The notes: generated from the sequence alone by a model not told the origin. Shown: positions 27,581-37,740, numbered from the stretch's first letter. The stretch: DNA of 64,000 bases from Pseudomonas putida (GCF_028682475.1 NZ_JANHLE010000010.1:62001-126000), one strand, 5' to 3'. Translations and numbers: made by a program.

Positions 27581-30031
27581 ATGTCTCAGGAACCACTCGC
27601 TCGTGACGCAGAGGTGGCCGCTTTTCGCACCGCTGTACTGGACAAATTGACCTACGCGGTCGGCAAAGACCCGGAACACGCCTTCGAACATGACTGGTTC
27701 GAAGCCATCGCCCTGGCAGCCCGTGATCACATGGTCGATCACTGGATGGACCACACCCGGCAGATTTATCGCAAGAGCCAGAAGCGGGTGTATTACCTTT
27801 CGCTGGAATTTCTCATCGGTCGCTTGCTGTACGACAGTTTGAGCAATCTTGGTTTACTGGATATCGCCCGCGAGGCCCTCAGTGGCCTGAACGTCGACCT
27901 CGAGCGCATTCGCCTGCTCGAGCCTGATGCAGCCCTGGGCAACGGTGGCCTCGGGCGTCTGGCCGCCTGCTTCATGGAGAGCATGTCGACCCTGGGCATT
28001 GCTGCCCACGGCTATGGCATCCGCTACGAGCACGGCCTGTTCCGCCAGGCGGTGGTCGATGGCTGGCAGCAGGAGCAGACCGAGAACTGGCTGGATTTCG
28101 GCAACCCCTGGGAGTTCGAGCGGGCCGAGGTGATCTATCCGATCAGTTTCGGCGGCAGCGTCGAAACCGTGCATGACGCCAATGGCCAGCAACGCCAGGT
28201 GTGGTCACCGGCTGAGACCGTACGCGCGGTTGCCTATGACACGCCTGTGGTCGGCTGGCGTGGTGCCAGCGTCAACACCTTGCGCCTGTGGCGGGCGCGG
28301 GCGCTGGAAGAGTTGCACCTGGAACGCTTCAACGCCGGTGACCACCTGGGTGCGGTGGCCGAGGTGGCCCGCGCCGAAAGCATTTCACGCGTGCTGTACC
28401 CGGCCGACAGCACCGAGGCCGGCCAGGAACTGCGTCTGCGTCAGGAGTACTTCTTCGTCTGTGCATCGCTGCAGGATCTGCTGCGCCGCCACCTGAACAT
28501 GCACGACAGCCTGCTCAACCTGCACGAGTCGGCGGCGATCCAGCTCAACGATACCCACCCCTCGATTGCCGTCGCCGAGTTGATGCGCTTGCTGGTGGAT
28601 CAGCACGAAGTGCCCTGGGACACGGCCTGGCAACTGACCGTCGAGACCCTGGCCTACACCAACCACACGCTGCTGCCCGAAGCCCTGGAAACCTGGCCGG
28701 TCGGTCTGATGGAGCGCATGCTGCCGCGGCACATGCAGATCATTTACCTGATCAACGCGTTTCACATCGATGCCCTGCGGGCCAAGGGCATCCATGATTT
28801 CGATGTGTTGCGCGCAGTTTCACTGATCGAGGAAGACAATGGCCGGCGTGTGCGCATGGGCAATCTGGCGTTTCTCGGATCGCACAGCGTCAATGGCGTG
28901 TCGGCGTTGCACAGCAAGTTGATGCGCAGCACGGTGTTCGCCGAGCTGCACAAGCTGTATCCAGAACGGATCAACAACAAGACCAACGGCATCACCTTCC
29001 GTCGCTGGTTGTACCAGGCCAACCCGCAGCTCACCGGCATGCTGGTCGAGGCCCTGGGTGAGGATGTGCTCGACAACCCGCAAGGGCGCTTGCGCGACCT
29101 CGACCCCTTTGCCGACAAGGCGGCGTTCCGTAAACAGTTCGCCGAGCAGCGCCTGCACAGCAAGAAGGCCTTGGCCAACCTGATCCAGGAGCGTCTGGGG
29201 ATCACCGTCAACCCTGAAGCGATGTTCGATGTGCAGGTCAAACGCATCCACGAGTACAAGCGCCAGTTGCTCAACCTCCTGCACACCGTGGCCTTGTACC
29301 AGGCGATACGGGCCGAACCCGGGACCAACTGGGCGCCACGGGTGAAAATTTTCGCCGGTAAGGCGGCGGCCAGCTATCACCAGGCCAAGTTGATCATCAA
29401 GCTGAGTAACGACATCGCCCGGGTGGTGAACAACGACCCGACCGTGCGCGGCCTGCTCAAGGTGGTGTTTCTGCCCAACTACAACGTCAGCCTGGCGGAA
29501 AGCATCATCCCGGCAGCGGACCTGTCCGAGCAGATTTCCACCGCCGGTTACGAAGCCTCGGGTACCAGCAACATGAAGTTCGGGCTCAATGGCGCCCTGA
29601 CCATCGGCACCCTGGACGGCGCCAATGTCGAGATGTGCGAGCAGGTCGGTGCCGAAAACATGTTCATCTTCGGCCTGACCGCGCAGCAGGTGGAGGCGCG
29701 CAAGCGAAGTGGCGACTTTGGCGCCCATGCGGCGATCAGCGCCTCTCACCGCCTCAATGATGTGCTTCAGGCGATTCGCAGCGGGGTGTTCTCCCCGGAT
29801 GACCCGGCCCGTTACGTGGGCCTGGTGGATTCGCTGGTGGCCCATGACCGCTTTCTGGTCTGCGCCGACTTCGATGCCTACTGGGACGCTCAGTTGCGCG
29901 TCGAAGCGCTCTGGCACGATCCCAAGCAGTGGTGGCGTATCGCAGTGCTCAACACCGCGCGGATGGGCTGGTTCTCTTCGGACCGGACCATTCGCGAGTA
30001 CGCCACACAGATCTGGAAAGCCCTCGACTAA
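27581..30031 (+). CDS. glgP: Glycogen/maltodextrin phosphorylase
   Basis: PLP-dependent glycosyltransferase (GT35) of 816 residues releasing glucose-1-phosphate from alpha-1,4-glucans. The PLP lysine lies in EASGTSNMKFGLNGALTIG (K666). NGGLGRLAACFMESMSTLGI, KRIHEYKRQLLN, KTNGITFRRWL and INDTHPS-like (LNDTHPSIAVAEL) motifs are all present. Length matches GlgP/MalP. It stands alone, upstream of fbp by 142 bp; both serve carbon storage and gluconeogenesis. Confidence 0.95.
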   Translation: MSQEPLARDAEVAAFRTAVLDKLTYAVGKDPEHAFEHDWFEAIALAARDHMVDHWMDHTRQIYRKSQKRVYYLSLEFLIGRLLYDSLSNLGLLDIAREALSGLNVDLERIRLLEPDAALGNGGLGRLAACFMESMSTLGIAAHGYGIRYEHGLFRQAVVDGWQQEQTENWLDFGNPWEFERAEVIYPISFGGSVETVHDANGQQRQVWSPAETVRAVAYDTPVVGWRGASVNTLRLWRARALEELHLERFNAGDHLGAVAEVARAESISRVLYPADSTEAGQELRLRQEYFFVCASLQDLLRRHLNMHDSLLNLHESAAIQLNDTHPSIAVAELMRLLVDQHEVPWDTAWQLTVETLAYTNHTLLPEALETWPVGLMERMLPRHMQIIYLINAFHIDALRAKGIHDFDVLRAVSLIEEDNGRRVRMGNLAFLGSHSVNGVSALHSKLMRSTVFAELHKLYPERINNKTNGITFRRWLYQANPQLTGMLVEALGEDVLDNPQGRLRDLDPFADKAAFRKQFAEQRLHSKKALANLIQERLGITVNPEAMFDVQVKRIHEYKRQLLNLLHTVALYQAIRAEPGTNWAPRVKIFAGKAAASYHQAKLIIKLSNDIARVVNNDPTVRGLLKVVFLPNYNVSLAESIIPAADLSEQISTAGYEASGTSNMKFGLNGALTIGTLDGANVEMCEQVGAENMFIFGLTAQQVEARKRSGDFGAHAAISASHRLNDVLQAIRSGVFSPDDPARYVGLVDSLVAHDRFLVCADFDAYWDAQLRVEALWHDPKQWWRIAVLNTARMGWFSSDRTIREYATQIWKALD

Positions 30032-30173
30032 GCCGTGCATGACGGCCCGGGAGCGCTGAACTCTCGGGTCAAAGTGCCGTCTGATCGGGCAAGCGTGTCG
30101 GATAGCTCGCTAGCGCTGCACTCTCCCTGTAAACTGCGGGGGTTTTTACTACCCCCTTCCTTCGGAGCCATAC

Positions 30174-31184
30174 ATGTCCCGCGTTACCCTGAGTCGCTAT
30201 TTGATTGAGCAGACCCGCAGCAACAGTACCCCTGCCGATCTGCGCTTCCTGATCGAAGTGGTGGCGCGTGCGTGCAAGGAGATCAGCCATAACGTTTCCA
30301 AGGGCGCCCTGGGTGGTGTTCTGGGCAGCATGGGCACGGAAAACGTGCAGGGCGAAGTCCAGAAGAAACTGGACGTGATTTCCAACGACATCCTGCTCGA
30401 AGCCAACGAGTGGGGCGGCCACCTGGCCGGCATGGCGTCCGAAGAAATGGACAATGCCTACCAGATCCCGGGCAAATACCCGAAAGGCGCCTACCTGCTG
30501 GTATTCGACCCGCTGGACGGTTCGTCGAACATCGACGTCAACGTTTCGGTCGGTACCATCTTCTCGGTGCTGCGTTGCCCTAACGAGTACCTGAGCCAGA
30601 ACGAAAGCCTCAACGAACAGGCCTTCCTGCAGCCGGGCACCAAGCAGGTTGCCGCCGGTTACGCGATCTATGGCCCGCAGACCATGCTGATCCTGACCCT
30701 GGGCAATGGCGTCAAGGGTTTCACCCTGGACCGCGAACTGGGCAGCTTCGTGCTGACCCACGAGAACATCCAGGTGCCGGAAGCCACCGCCGAGTTCGCC
30801 ATCAACATGTCCAACCAGCGTCACTGGGAAGCGCCGGTGACCCGCTATGTGGGCGAGCTGCTGGCCGGTGAGACCGGTCCGCTGAAAAAGAACTACAACA
30901 TGCGCTGGATCGCCTCGATGGTAGCCGACGTGCATCGCATCCTGACCCGTGGCGGCCTGTTCATGTACCCGCGTGACGCGCGCGAGCCGTCCAAGCCGGG
31001 CAAGCTGCGTCTGATGTACGAAGCCAATCCGATGTCGTTCATCATCGAACAGGCTGGCGGTGCTTCCACCGACGGCAAACAGCGCATCCTCGACATCCAG
31101 CCTGATAGCCTGCACCAGCGCGTGGCGGTGTTCCTCGGCTCCAAGCAGGAAGTCGAGCGCGTTACCGGTTATCACCAGGAGTAA
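30174..31184 (+). CDS. fbp: Class I fructose-1,6-bisphosphatase
   Basis: Gluconeogenic enzyme of 336 residues hydrolysing fructose-1,6-bisphosphate. It carries the metal-site motif [20 protein letters not shown] and the conserved [15 protein letters not shown]-terminal signature. Start [16 protein letters not shown] is standard. The next gene (DUF924) starts 3 bp after its stop, suggesting co-transcription. Confidence 0.97.
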   Translation: MSRVTLSRYLIEQTRSNSTPADLRFLIEVVARACKEISHNVSKGALGGVLGSMGTENVQGEVQKKLDVISNDILLEANEWGGHLAGMASEEMDNAYQIPGKYPKGAYLLVFDPLDGSSNIDVNVSVGTIFSVLRCPNEYLSQNESLNEQAFLQPGTKQVAAGYAIYGPQTMLILTLGNGVKGFTLDRELGSFVLTHENIQVPEATAEFAINMSNQRHWEAPVTRYVGELLAGETGPLKKNYNMRWIASMVADVHRILTRGGLFMYPRDAREPSKPGKLRLMYEANPMSFIIEQAGGASTDGKQRILDIQPDSLHQRVAVFLGSKQEVERVTGYHQE

Positions 31185-31187
31185 GTC

Positions 31188-31784
31188 ATGCTCGCACCTT
31201 GGCAGCCGTTACTGGAGTGGTGGTTCGGATGGGGCACCAGCCCTCAGGACGTCGCTGACGAGAAGAGCACGCTGTGGTTCGGCAAGCACCACGACGACGA
31301 GGCGCAAGAGCGCTTCGGCGATCTGGTTGCCCAGGCACTGGCGGGCGGTCTGGACGAGTGGCTGCAAAGCCCGCAGGGCTGGTTGGCTCTGGTCCTGCTG
31401 CTCGATCAGTTGCCGCGCATGATCCACCGCGACACGCCGCGTGCCTTCGATGGCGACCGGCGTGCCCAGGTGCTGGTGATGCAGGGGCTGGACAAGGCCT
31501 GGGACTACCAGTTGCTGCCGATCCAGCGGGTGTTCATCCTGCTGGTGCTGGAGCATGCCGAAGTGCTGGATTGGCAGAATATCAGTGTCGAGCGCTATCA
31601 GCTGTTGCTCGATGCCCAGCCGGAGAGAGACCGACGTCTGTTCGAAGGTTTTCTTGATTATGCCGAGCAGCACCAGCGGGTGATTGCCCGTTTTGGCCGC
31701 TTCCCGCATCGCAATCTGGTGCTGAATCGGCCGAGTACCGATGAAGAAATGGATTTTCTGCTGGAGCCCGGCTCGCGGTTTTGA
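31188..31784 (+). CDS. DUF924 family protein
   Basis: 198 residues, all-helical, with the DUF924 features: EWWFG near the N-terminus, LWFGKHHDDEAQERFGDLV, LALVLLLDQLPRMIHRDTPRAF, and FGRFPHRNLVLNRPSTDEEMDFL at the end. The fold is TPR-like and no biochemical role is established. It lies 3 bp after fbp, so probably the same operon. Confidence 0.88.
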   Translation: MLAPWQPLLEWWFGWGTSPQDVADEKSTLWFGKHHDDEAQERFGDLVAQALAGGLDEWLQSPQGWLALVLLLDQLPRMIHRDTPRAFDGDRRAQVLVMQGLDKAWDYQLLPIQRVFILLVLEHAEVLDWQNISVERYQLLLDAQPERDRRLFEGFLDYAEQHQRVIARFGRFPHRNLVLNRPSTDEEMDFLLEPGSRF

Positions 31785-31794
31785 GTTGAATTCA

Positions 31795-31849
31795 ATCGCG
31801 GGACAAGCCCGCTCCCACCGGTCCTGTGGGAGCGGGCTTGCCCCGCGAT
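31795..31849. repeat. REPIN (type A), short loop
   Basis: Arms 31795-31818 and 31826-31849 are inverted copies with one mismatch (GGACAAG for GGGCAAG) and only 7 bp between. They fill the 75-bp gap between the convergent DUF924 and chemoreceptor genes. The arm order is reversed relative to other copies (ATCGCGG side outermost in all). Confidence 0.88.
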
Positions 31850-31859
31850 AAATGTCAGA

Positions 31860-33752
31860 TCAAATCCTGAAACTTCCCACCAGGTGCTTCAACCGGCTGG
31901 CCTGATTCTCCAGGTCGGTGCAGGCCCGCAAGGTCGCCTGCAGGTTCTCCACCCCTTCCTGATTCAACATATTGATCTCGGTAATGTCGACATTGATCGA
32001 CTCGACCACGGCTGTCTGTTCTTCAGTGGCGGTGGCCACCGACTGGTTCATGCCGTCGATCTCGCCGATGCGCTGAGTCACGCTGCCCAGACGCTCACCG
32101 GCCTGGTTGGCAATGCCGACGCTGTGCTGGCTGTGGCTCTGGCTTTCGGTCATGGTGCTGACCGCGACGCGGGCGCCGGCCTGCAGCTCTTCGATAATGC
32201 GCTGCACCTGTTGCGCCGAGTCCTGGGTGCGGTGAGCCAGGTTGCGCACCTCATCAGCCACCACAGCAAAACCGCGGCCGGCTTCACCGGCACGCGCCGC
32301 TTCGATGGCAGCATTGAGCGCCAGCAGGTTGGTCTGCTGGGAAATGCCGCTGATCACTTCGAGGATCTGGCCAATGTTCACCGTGTTGGCATTCAGCGTC
32401 TCGATGTTGTCGCACGAGTCGCTGATCCTGGTCGACAGCTGGTTCATTACCTCGATTGTCTGCTCGACCACCTGCTGACCTTCTGCGGCCAGGTTGCGCG
32501 CATCGCTGGAGTGCTGCGAAGCGAGGGCGGCGTTCTGGGCGATCTCCTGGGCGGCGGCACCGAGCTGGTTGATGGCGGCGGCAACGCTGCTGGTGCGGCT
32601 CGATTGCTGGTCGGCGTTATGGATCGAGGCATTCGAAGCACTGATCACGCGCAGGGCCACTTCGTTGACCTGGCCGGTGGCCGAGGACACTTCACGGATC
32701 GACTCATGGATGCGTTCGACAAAACGGTTGAATGACTGGCCGAGGCTGCCGAATTCGTCCTGAGCATGAATGCGCAGGCGGCGGGTCAGATCGCCTTCGC
32801 CTTCAGCGATGTCATGCATCGCCCGGCCCATGACGTGCAGCGGTTCCATCAACACGCGGATCAGCAAGCCCAGCAGGGCGATGATGATCAGTACTGCAAT
32901 CACCGTGGCGACAATCGCCGAGGTGCGCAGTTCGCTGAGCATGGCGAAGGCGAAATCCTGGTCGAGCACCAGCGCCACATACCAATCGGCCGACGGCACG
33001 CCATTGACCTTGGTGAAGGTGATGAACTGCTGCTGACCGCCTTGCTCAGCCTCCTTGAGGCCGCTGCCGATCTGCGGGGTGTTCTGCGGGTAGGCTTCGC
33101 TGAGGTTTTTCAGCACCAGCCTGCTGTCGGGATGGACCAGGATTTTGCCGTCGCCGTTGACGATGAAAGCCTGGCCGTGACCGTCGAAGTTCAGCGCGTT
33201 GATGATTGCGCTGATGCTGTCCAGGTCGGTGTCGGCACCGTTGACGCCGATCAGCCGGCCTTGCTGCTGCACTGGCGTGGCCAGGGTGATCACCAGCTTG
33301 TTGGCGGAGGTGGAAATGTACGGTTCGGTGACGATGGTCTGGCCGGCGCTGCTGGCAGCCTTGTACCAGCCACGCACACGCGGATCGTAATCGGCCGGGC
33401 GGCTGCCCAGCGGCACCGACTGCATGTAGCCATCCTGGCCGCCGAAATAGGTCAGGAGGAAATTGTTGCCGTACACCGGCAGGTTCAGGCTGCGGGTCAG
33501 GCTGTCCTGGCTCGCGCCATCGACGGTCACTTGCTGGGACAGCGACTGCAGGATCTGGATGCGGCTTTGCAGCCAGGTCTGGATGTTGCTGCTGGTCAGA
33601 CTGCCGAGTTCGCGCATGGAGGCCTCGGTATTGCTACGCAGGGTCTGACGCTGGCGGTAATCGTTGAACAGGACAAAGCAGGTAAAGGCGACAGCGACCA
33701 CCAGGGCGGCGGCGAGCAGAATCTTGTGGCTGAATTTCAGGTTTTTTGTCAT
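31860..33752 (-). CDS. Methyl-accepting chemotaxis protein, dCACHE, PctA-like
   Basis: 630-residue chemoreceptor with TM1 (about 8-28), a periplasmic double-CACHE domain (about 35-270), TM2, HAMP and a cytoplasmic signalling hairpin ([39 protein letters not shown]). The ligand domain has [17 protein letters not shown] and [10 protein letters not shown]. These match the R-x-W-Y...Y...D pattern of amino-acid-binding dCACHE receptors, so PctA-type amino-acid sensing is likely but specificity is inferred. ATG 33752 ([13 protein letters not shown]) was chosen over the longer frame because it gives the usual receptor N-terminus. Confidence 0.92.
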   Translation of the reverse strand: MTKNLKFSHKILLAAALVVAVAFTCFVLFNDYRQRQTLRSNTEASMRELGSLTSSNIQTWLQSRIQILQSLSQQVTVDGASQDSLTRSLNLPVYGNNFLLTYFGGQDGYMQSVPLGSRPADYDPRVRGWYKAASSAGQTIVTEPYISTSANKLVITLATPVQQQGRLIGVNGADTDLDSISAIINALNFDGHGQAFIVNGDGKILVHPDSRLVLKNLSEAYPQNTPQIGSGLKEAEQGGQQQFITFTKVNGVPSADWYVALVLDQDFAFAMLSELRTSAIVATVIAVLIIIALLGLLIRVLMEPLHVMGRAMHDIAEGEGDLTRRLRIHAQDEFGSLGQSFNRFVERIHESIREVSSATGQVNEVALRVISASNASIHNADQQSSRTSSVAAAINQLGAAAQEIAQNAALASQHSSDARNLAAEGQQVVEQTIEVMNQLSTRISDSCDNIETLNANTVNIGQILEVISGISQQTNLLALNAAIEAARAGEAGRGFAVVADEVRNLAHRTQDSAQQVQRIIEELQAGARVAVSTMTESQSHSQHSVGIANQAGERLGSVTQRIGEIDGMNQSVATATEEQTAVVESINVDITEINMLNQEGVENLQATLRACTDLENQASRLKHLVGSFRI

Positions 33753-33987
33753 TGCGGGGTCTGTCTGCACAAGGCGGGTCAACGGGGAGGGCGCGGCAAT
33801 ACGTCGCAGCGCGCCCCTGTGTCGTCCGCTTTGGGCAAAAGATTAATGCGCAGGGGGCGTAATACGACCAAAGGCAGTGAATTGGCGTCAGGAAAGCGCT
33901 GCGGCCGGGGAACCAGACTCGGTTTTCCCCTTCTAAGCTGTCGGTAGGCCATCGCGCCTGCACCCTCATGTCCAGGAGTGACCTTTC

Positions 33988-34242
33988 ATGTCGTTGCGTT
34001 CCCTCGCCTTGTTGTCCTTGTGCGTATTTCTGACTGCGTGCAACAAAATCAACCAGGAAAACTATTCAAAGCTCAAGGCAGGCATGGCCAAGGCCGAGGT
34101 CGAAACACTGCTCGGCACGCCCAAGGAGTGCTCCGGCGCGCTGGGCATGTCCAGTTGCACCTGGGGTGACGAGAAGAGCTTCATCAGCGTGCAATACGCC
34201 GCCGACAAGGTGCTGATGTACTCAGGGCAGGGGCTCAAATGA
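33988..34242 (+). CDS. Small outer-membrane lipoprotein, SmpA/DUF3862-like
   Basis: 84 residues. A lipoprotein signal MSLRSLALLSLCVFLTAC ends at a lipobox (LTAC, Cys 18). The mature part begins NKINQENYSKLKAGMAKAEVETLLGTP, the BamE/SmpA-like start also seen in DUF3862, and contains CSGALGMSSCTWGDE with two cysteines that may pair. Function unknown. Its stop overlaps the lipocalin start (ATGA, 4 bp), so the two are an operon. The preceding 235 bp (33753-33987) show nothing identifiable. Confidence 0.8.
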   Translation: MSLRSLALLSLCVFLTACNKINQENYSKLKAGMAKAEVETLLGTPKECSGALGMSSCTWGDEKSFISVQYAADKVLMYSGQGLK

Positions 34243-34814
34243 AACCGCTACACCTGCTGCTGGCCCTGTGTATCGGCCTGATCCTGGGCGGCTGTGCCAA
34301 CTCGGGCGCCGGGCCGATTCCGCCGAAGACGGTCGATAGCGTGGACCTCAAGCGCTACCAGGGCAAGTGGTTTGAATTGGCGCGCCTGCCGATGTTTTTC
34401 CAGCGCGACTGCGCCCAGTCCGAGGCCCATTACAACCTCAAGCCTGATGGTACGGTCGGTGTGCTCAACCGTTGCCAGACCCTTGAGGGTGAATGGCAGG
34501 AAGCCAGCGGCAACGCCACGCCACAGGTGCCTGGCAAGACCGACAAGCTCTGGGTGGAGTTCGACAACTGGTTCTCGACCGTGCTGCCGGGAGTAGCCAA
34601 GGGCGAATACTGGGTGCTGTATGTCGGCGACGACTACCAGACCGCGCTGGTCGGTAACCCGGATCGCAAATACTTGTGGATACTTTCGCGCACGCCGACG
34701 GTGCCGGCCTGGCAAAGGGAAAGCCTGCTGGCCAAGGCGCGGCAGCAAGGGTATGACACCAATCGGCTGATCTGGCGGGTGGCGGACAAGGACATGCTTG
34801 CTCATAAGCCTTGA
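34239..34814 (+). CDS. Bacterial lipocalin (Blc-type) lipoprotein
   Basis: 191 residues with a lipoprotein signal (LILGGCANSG). The lipocalin signature VDLKRYQGKWFELARLPMFFQRDC lies at about 37-60, followed by GTVGVLNRC, YWVLYVGDDYQTALVGNPDRKYLWILSRTP and the conserved basic C-terminal part. Members sit on the inner face of the outer membrane and bind lipids such as lysophospholipid. Coupled to the upstream small lipoprotein. Confidence 0.92.
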   Translation: MKPLHLLLALCIGLILGGCANSGAGPIPPKTVDSVDLKRYQGKWFELARLPMFFQRDCAQSEAHYNLKPDGTVGVLNRCQTLEGEWQEASGNATPQVPGKTDKLWVEFDNWFSTVLPGVAKGEYWVLYVGDDYQTALVGNPDRKYLWILSRTPTVPAWQRESLLAKARQQGYDTNRLIWRVADKDMLAHKP

Positions 34815-34824
34815 GGGCTTTTTC

Positions 34825-34886
34825 GTGGGGCAAGCCCGCTCCTACAGGATATGTGTGTGCCTGTGGGAGCGAGCTTGCCTCGCGAT
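34825..34886. repeat. Degenerate REPIN (type A)
   Basis: GTGGGGCAAGCCCGCTCCTACAG (34825-34847) faces CTGTGGGAGCGAGCTTGCCTCGCGAT (34861-34886). These are imperfect copies of the type A palindrome with several substitutions, filling the convergent gap between the lipocalin and hutF. Confidence 0.75.
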
Positions 34887-34889
34887 AGC

Positions 34890-36254
34890 TCAGCCCAGCA
34901 AAGCCCGCAGCACCCCGGCAAATGCCCGTGCGCTGTCTTCTTCCTGGGCATGCCGCCCCTGGCGCACCACCCAGTGGCCGTTGACCATTACATCCCGCAC
35001 CTGACGGTCCCCACCGGCAAACAGCCAGCGATTGAGAATGCCATCCTCGCTGGCAGTCGCCAGATACGGATCGTTGCCATCGAGCACCAGCCAGTCTGCC
35101 CGTTTACCGACCGCCAGCTCGCCAATTGGCTGCCCCAGCGCCTGCGCGCCACCGCTCAGCGCCGCGTCGTACAAGGTTCGCCCGACCATCGGCTGGTCGC
35201 CGCGATATAGACGGTTGCGGCGCTGATCGCGCAGACGTTGGCCATATTCCAGCCAGCGCAGTTCTTCAACCACGCTCAACGACACATGGCTGTCGGAGCC
35301 AATCCCCAGACGTCCGCCCTGGGCCAGGTAGTCCACTGCCGGGAAGATGCCGTCGCCGAGGTTGGCTTCGGTGGTCAGGCACAGGCCGGCGATTGCGCCG
35401 CTGCGGGCCATCAGCTCGACTTCATCGGGCTCGGCATGGGTGGCGTGGACCAGGCACCAGCGCTGGTCGACTTCGGTGTTTTCGTACAGCCATTGCAGCG
35501 GGCGGCGGCCGCTCCAGGCCAGGCAATCGTCGACTTCCTTCTGTTGCTCGGCGATATGGATATGCACCGGGCAAGCCTTGTCGCTGGCGGCCATGACCTC
35601 GGCGATCTGCTCCGGGGTGACCGCACGCAGGGAGTGGAAGCACAGGCCCAGGGCTTGTGCGGGCTGTTCGGCCAGCACTGGTGCCAGGCGCGACTGCAGA
35701 TTCAGGTACTGTTCAGTGCTGTTGATGAAGCGCCGCTGGCCTTCGTTCGGCGTCTGGCCGCCAAAGCCGGAGTGGCTGTACAGCACCGGCAATAAGGTCA
35801 GGCCGATGCCGCTGGCACTGGCCGCCTGACTGATGCGCAAGGACAGTTCGGCCGGATCGGCATAGGCCTGGCCCTGGGTGTCATGATGCACATAGTGGAA
35901 TTCGGCAACCGAGGTGTAACCGGCCTTGAGCATTTCGATGTACAGCTGACGGGCGATGATCTGCAATTGCTCGGGGCTGATCTTGCCGACCAGGCGGTAC
36001 ATCAGCTCGCGCCAGGTCCAGAAGCTGTCGTTGGGATTGCCAGCCACTTCGGCCAGCCCGGCCATGGCGCGCTGGAAGGCATGCGAGTGCAGGTTGGGCA
36101 TGCCAGGCAGCAGCGGGCCGGCAAGGCGCTCGGCACCTTCGGCTGAGCCATTGGCCTGGACACTGGCCAGCAGGCCGTCGGCACCGACCTCGATTCGGAC
36201 GTTTTCGGCCCAGCCCGTAGGCAGCAGAGCGCGCTCGGCAAAGAAGACGGACAT
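34890..36254 (-). CDS. hutF: Formimidoylglutamate deiminase HutF
   Basis: Amidohydrolase of 454 residues converting N-formimino-L-glutamate to N-formyl-L-glutamate in the five-step histidine pathway of pseudomonads. Metal ligands appear in MPNLHSHAFQRAM (H56, H58), HIHIAEQ, and GSDSHVS; ATHAEPDEVELMARSGA is also conserved. It is divergent from hutC, with a HutC-type palindrome between them. A complete HutF/HutG pair, rather than HutG-only formiminoglutamase, is consistent with Pseudomonas. Confidence 0.96.
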   Translation of the reverse strand: MSVFFAERALLPTGWAENVRIEVGADGLLASVQANGSAEGAERLAGPLLPGMPNLHSHAFQRAMAGLAEVAGNPNDSFWTWRELMYRLVGKISPEQLQIIARQLYIEMLKAGYTSVAEFHYVHHDTQGQAYADPAELSLRISQAASASGIGLTLLPVLYSHSGFGGQTPNEGQRRFINSTEQYLNLQSRLAPVLAEQPAQALGLCFHSLRAVTPEQIAEVMAASDKACPVHIHIAEQQKEVDDCLAWSGRRPLQWLYENTEVDQRWCLVHATHAEPDEVELMARSGAIAGLCLTTEANLGDGIFPAVDYLAQGGRLGIGSDSHVSLSVVEELRWLEYGQRLRDQRRNRLYRGDQPMVGRTLYDAALSGGAQALGQPIGELAVGKRADWLVLDGNDPYLATASEDGILNRWLFAGGDRQVRDVMVNGHWVVRQGRHAQEEDSARAFAGVLRALLG

Positions 36255-36280
36255 CGACGCAACACCTCATTGTGATTATT

Positions 36281-36296
36281 TGTATATACATATACA
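36281..36296. promoter_or_regulatory. Putative HutC operator between hutF and hutC
   Basis: TGTATATACATATACA is a near-palindrome centred in the 107-bp hutF/hutC gap. It resembles the TGTACATACA core at 37883-37896 and suits a GntR-family dimer. It probably controls hutF and the repressor gene itself. Confidence 0.7.
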
Positions 36297-36361
36297 GACG
36301 TTTGCCTGCTGGGTAAACTCCGGCAAGCTACCGTTCATTCAACCGAACAAGGATATTTTCC

Positions 36362-37108
36362 GTGCCGACACCTCCTGTCTCCGCGCTGGTTGCCCAGATG
36401 GGCGAGGGGCCGGCGCCGTTGTATGCCCGGGTCAAACAAATGATTGCCCAGCAGATCCAGAATGGCAGCTGGCCGCCTCATCACCGCGTGCCTTCGGAGA
36501 GCGAGCTGGTCAACGAACTGGGCTTCAGCCGTATGACCATTAACCGCGCGTTGCGCGAGCTGACTGCCGAAGGCCTGCTGGTGCGCATGCAGGGCGTCGG
36601 CACCTTCGTTGCCGAGCCCAAGACCCGCTCAGCGCTGTTCGAGGTCAACAACATTGCCGATGAGATCGCCGCCCGCGGTCATCAGCATACCTGCAAGGTG
36701 GTCACCCTCGCCGAGGAGGCCGCCGGTTCCGAGCGGGCCCTGGCCCTGGACATGCGTGAAGGCCAGCGGGTGTTCCACTCGCTGATCGTGCATTACGAGA
36801 ACGGCATTGCCGTGCAGATCGAAGACCGCTTCGTCAACGCGCAGATCGCTCCGGACTACCTCAAGCAGGACTTCACCCTGCAGACCCCTTACGCCTACCT
36901 GTCCCAGGTGGCGCCGCTGACCGAGGGCGAGCACGTGGTCGAGGCGATCCTCGCCGAGCCGGAGGAATGCCGCCTGTTGCAAATCGAACAAGGCGAGCCC
37001 TGCCTGCTGATCCGTCGCCGTACCTGGTCGGGACGTCAGCCGGTGACTGCCGCTCGTCTGATTCATCCCGGTTCCCGTCATCGTCTGGAAGGACGCTTCA
37101 GCAAATGA
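36362..37108 (+). CDS. hutC: Histidine utilisation repressor HutC (GntR)
   Basis: 248 residues. The N-terminal GntR winged helix (about 18-85) contains PLYARVKQMIAQQIQNGSWPPHHRVPSE and ELGFSRMTINRALRELTAEGLL. The C-terminal UTRA domain binds urocanate (QVAPLTEGEHVVEAILAEPEE, PCLLIRRRTW). Start is GTG 36362, with AAGGA about 8 bp upstream. Stop overlaps hutD start (ATGA). It represses hut genes until urocanate builds up. Confidence 0.95.
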   Translation: MPTPPVSALVAQMGEGPAPLYARVKQMIAQQIQNGSWPPHHRVPSESELVNELGFSRMTINRALRELTAEGLLVRMQGVGTFVAEPKTRSALFEVNNIADEIAARGHQHTCKVVTLAEEAAGSERALALDMREGQRVFHSLIVHYENGIAVQIEDRFVNAQIAPDYLKQDFTLQTPYAYLSQVAPLTEGEHVVEAILAEPEECRLLQIEQGEPCLLIRRRTWSGRQPVTAARLIHPGSRHRLEGRFSK

Positions 37109-37677
37109 GCCAGTTGCAGGTTTTACGCGCCAAAGACTACCCCCGCATGCCGTGGAAAAACGGCGGCGGCAGTACCGAAGAAATCACCCGTGATGCCGGC
37201 GAAGGCCTGGACGGTTTCGGCTGGCGCCTGTCGATCGCCGACATCGCCGAGTCGGGCGGGTTTTCCAGTTTCGCCGGTTATCAGCGCATCATCACCGTGC
37301 TTGAAGGCGAGGGCATGCGCTTGCAGGTCGATGGCCAGGCCACGCGGCCGCTGTTGCCTTACGATGCCTTTGCCTTCAGGGGCGAAAGCCAGGTCAGTTG
37401 CACCTTGCTCGGTGGTTCGATTCGCGATTTCAACCTGATCTATTCGCCTGAGCGTTACCGTGCGCGCCTGCAATGGCTCGATGGCAGCCAGCGGGTGTTC
37501 AGCTCGGCCTCGACCCTGCTGCTGTTTGCCGCCGCTTCCCAGGTGGAGGTGGCACTGGCCGGGCAGGGTGAACAGATCCTCGGACGCTACGACTGCCTGC
37601 AGCTGCAAGATAACGCCAGCCTGCAGACTTTGAATGTGCAGGGCCGCTGCTGCCTGATCGAGTTGACGCCGCAATGA
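37105..37677 (+). CDS. hutD: HutD family protein
   Basis: 190 residues, bicupin-like. The motifs MPWKNGGGSTEEI near residue 15, WRLSIADIAESGGFSSFAGYQRI and the RDFNLI segment mark HutD. In pseudomonads HutD is reported to limit hut operon activity (family knowledge), perhaps by binding a pathway intermediate. The ATG overlaps the hutC stop by 4 bp. Confidence 0.93.
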   Translation: MSQLQVLRAKDYPRMPWKNGGGSTEEITRDAGEGLDGFGWRLSIADIAESGGFSSFAGYQRIITVLEGEGMRLQVDGQATRPLLPYDAFAFRGESQVSCTLLGGSIRDFNLIYSPERYRARLQWLDGSQRVFSSASTLLLFAAASQVEVALAGQGEQILGRYDCLQLQDNASLQTLNVQGRCCLIELTPQ

Positions 37678-37687
37678 AATAGTTACG

Positions 37688-37712
37688 CCTCGGCCGCGCA
37701 TTTCGGCCGAGG
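37688..37712 (+). terminator. Hairpin after hutD, weak terminator
   Basis: CCTCGGCCG (37688-37696) pairs with CGGCCGAGG (37704-37712) around a 7-nt loop, 11 bp past the hutD stop. No T run follows, so it may only attenuate. Confidence 0.4.
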
Positions 37713-37723
37713 GTGTTACCGAT

Positions 37724-37740
37724 TGTCCCAATGTGGTGCA
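37724..37740 (+). promoter_or_regulatory. Possible NtrC/CbrB site upstream of hutU
   Basis: TGTCCCAATGTGGTGCA has a perfect TGGTGCA half of the NtrC consensus, about 120 bp upstream of the sigma-54-like promoter. A GTTAC lies just before (37714-37718). Activator identity cannot be read from sequence. Confidence 0.4.
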
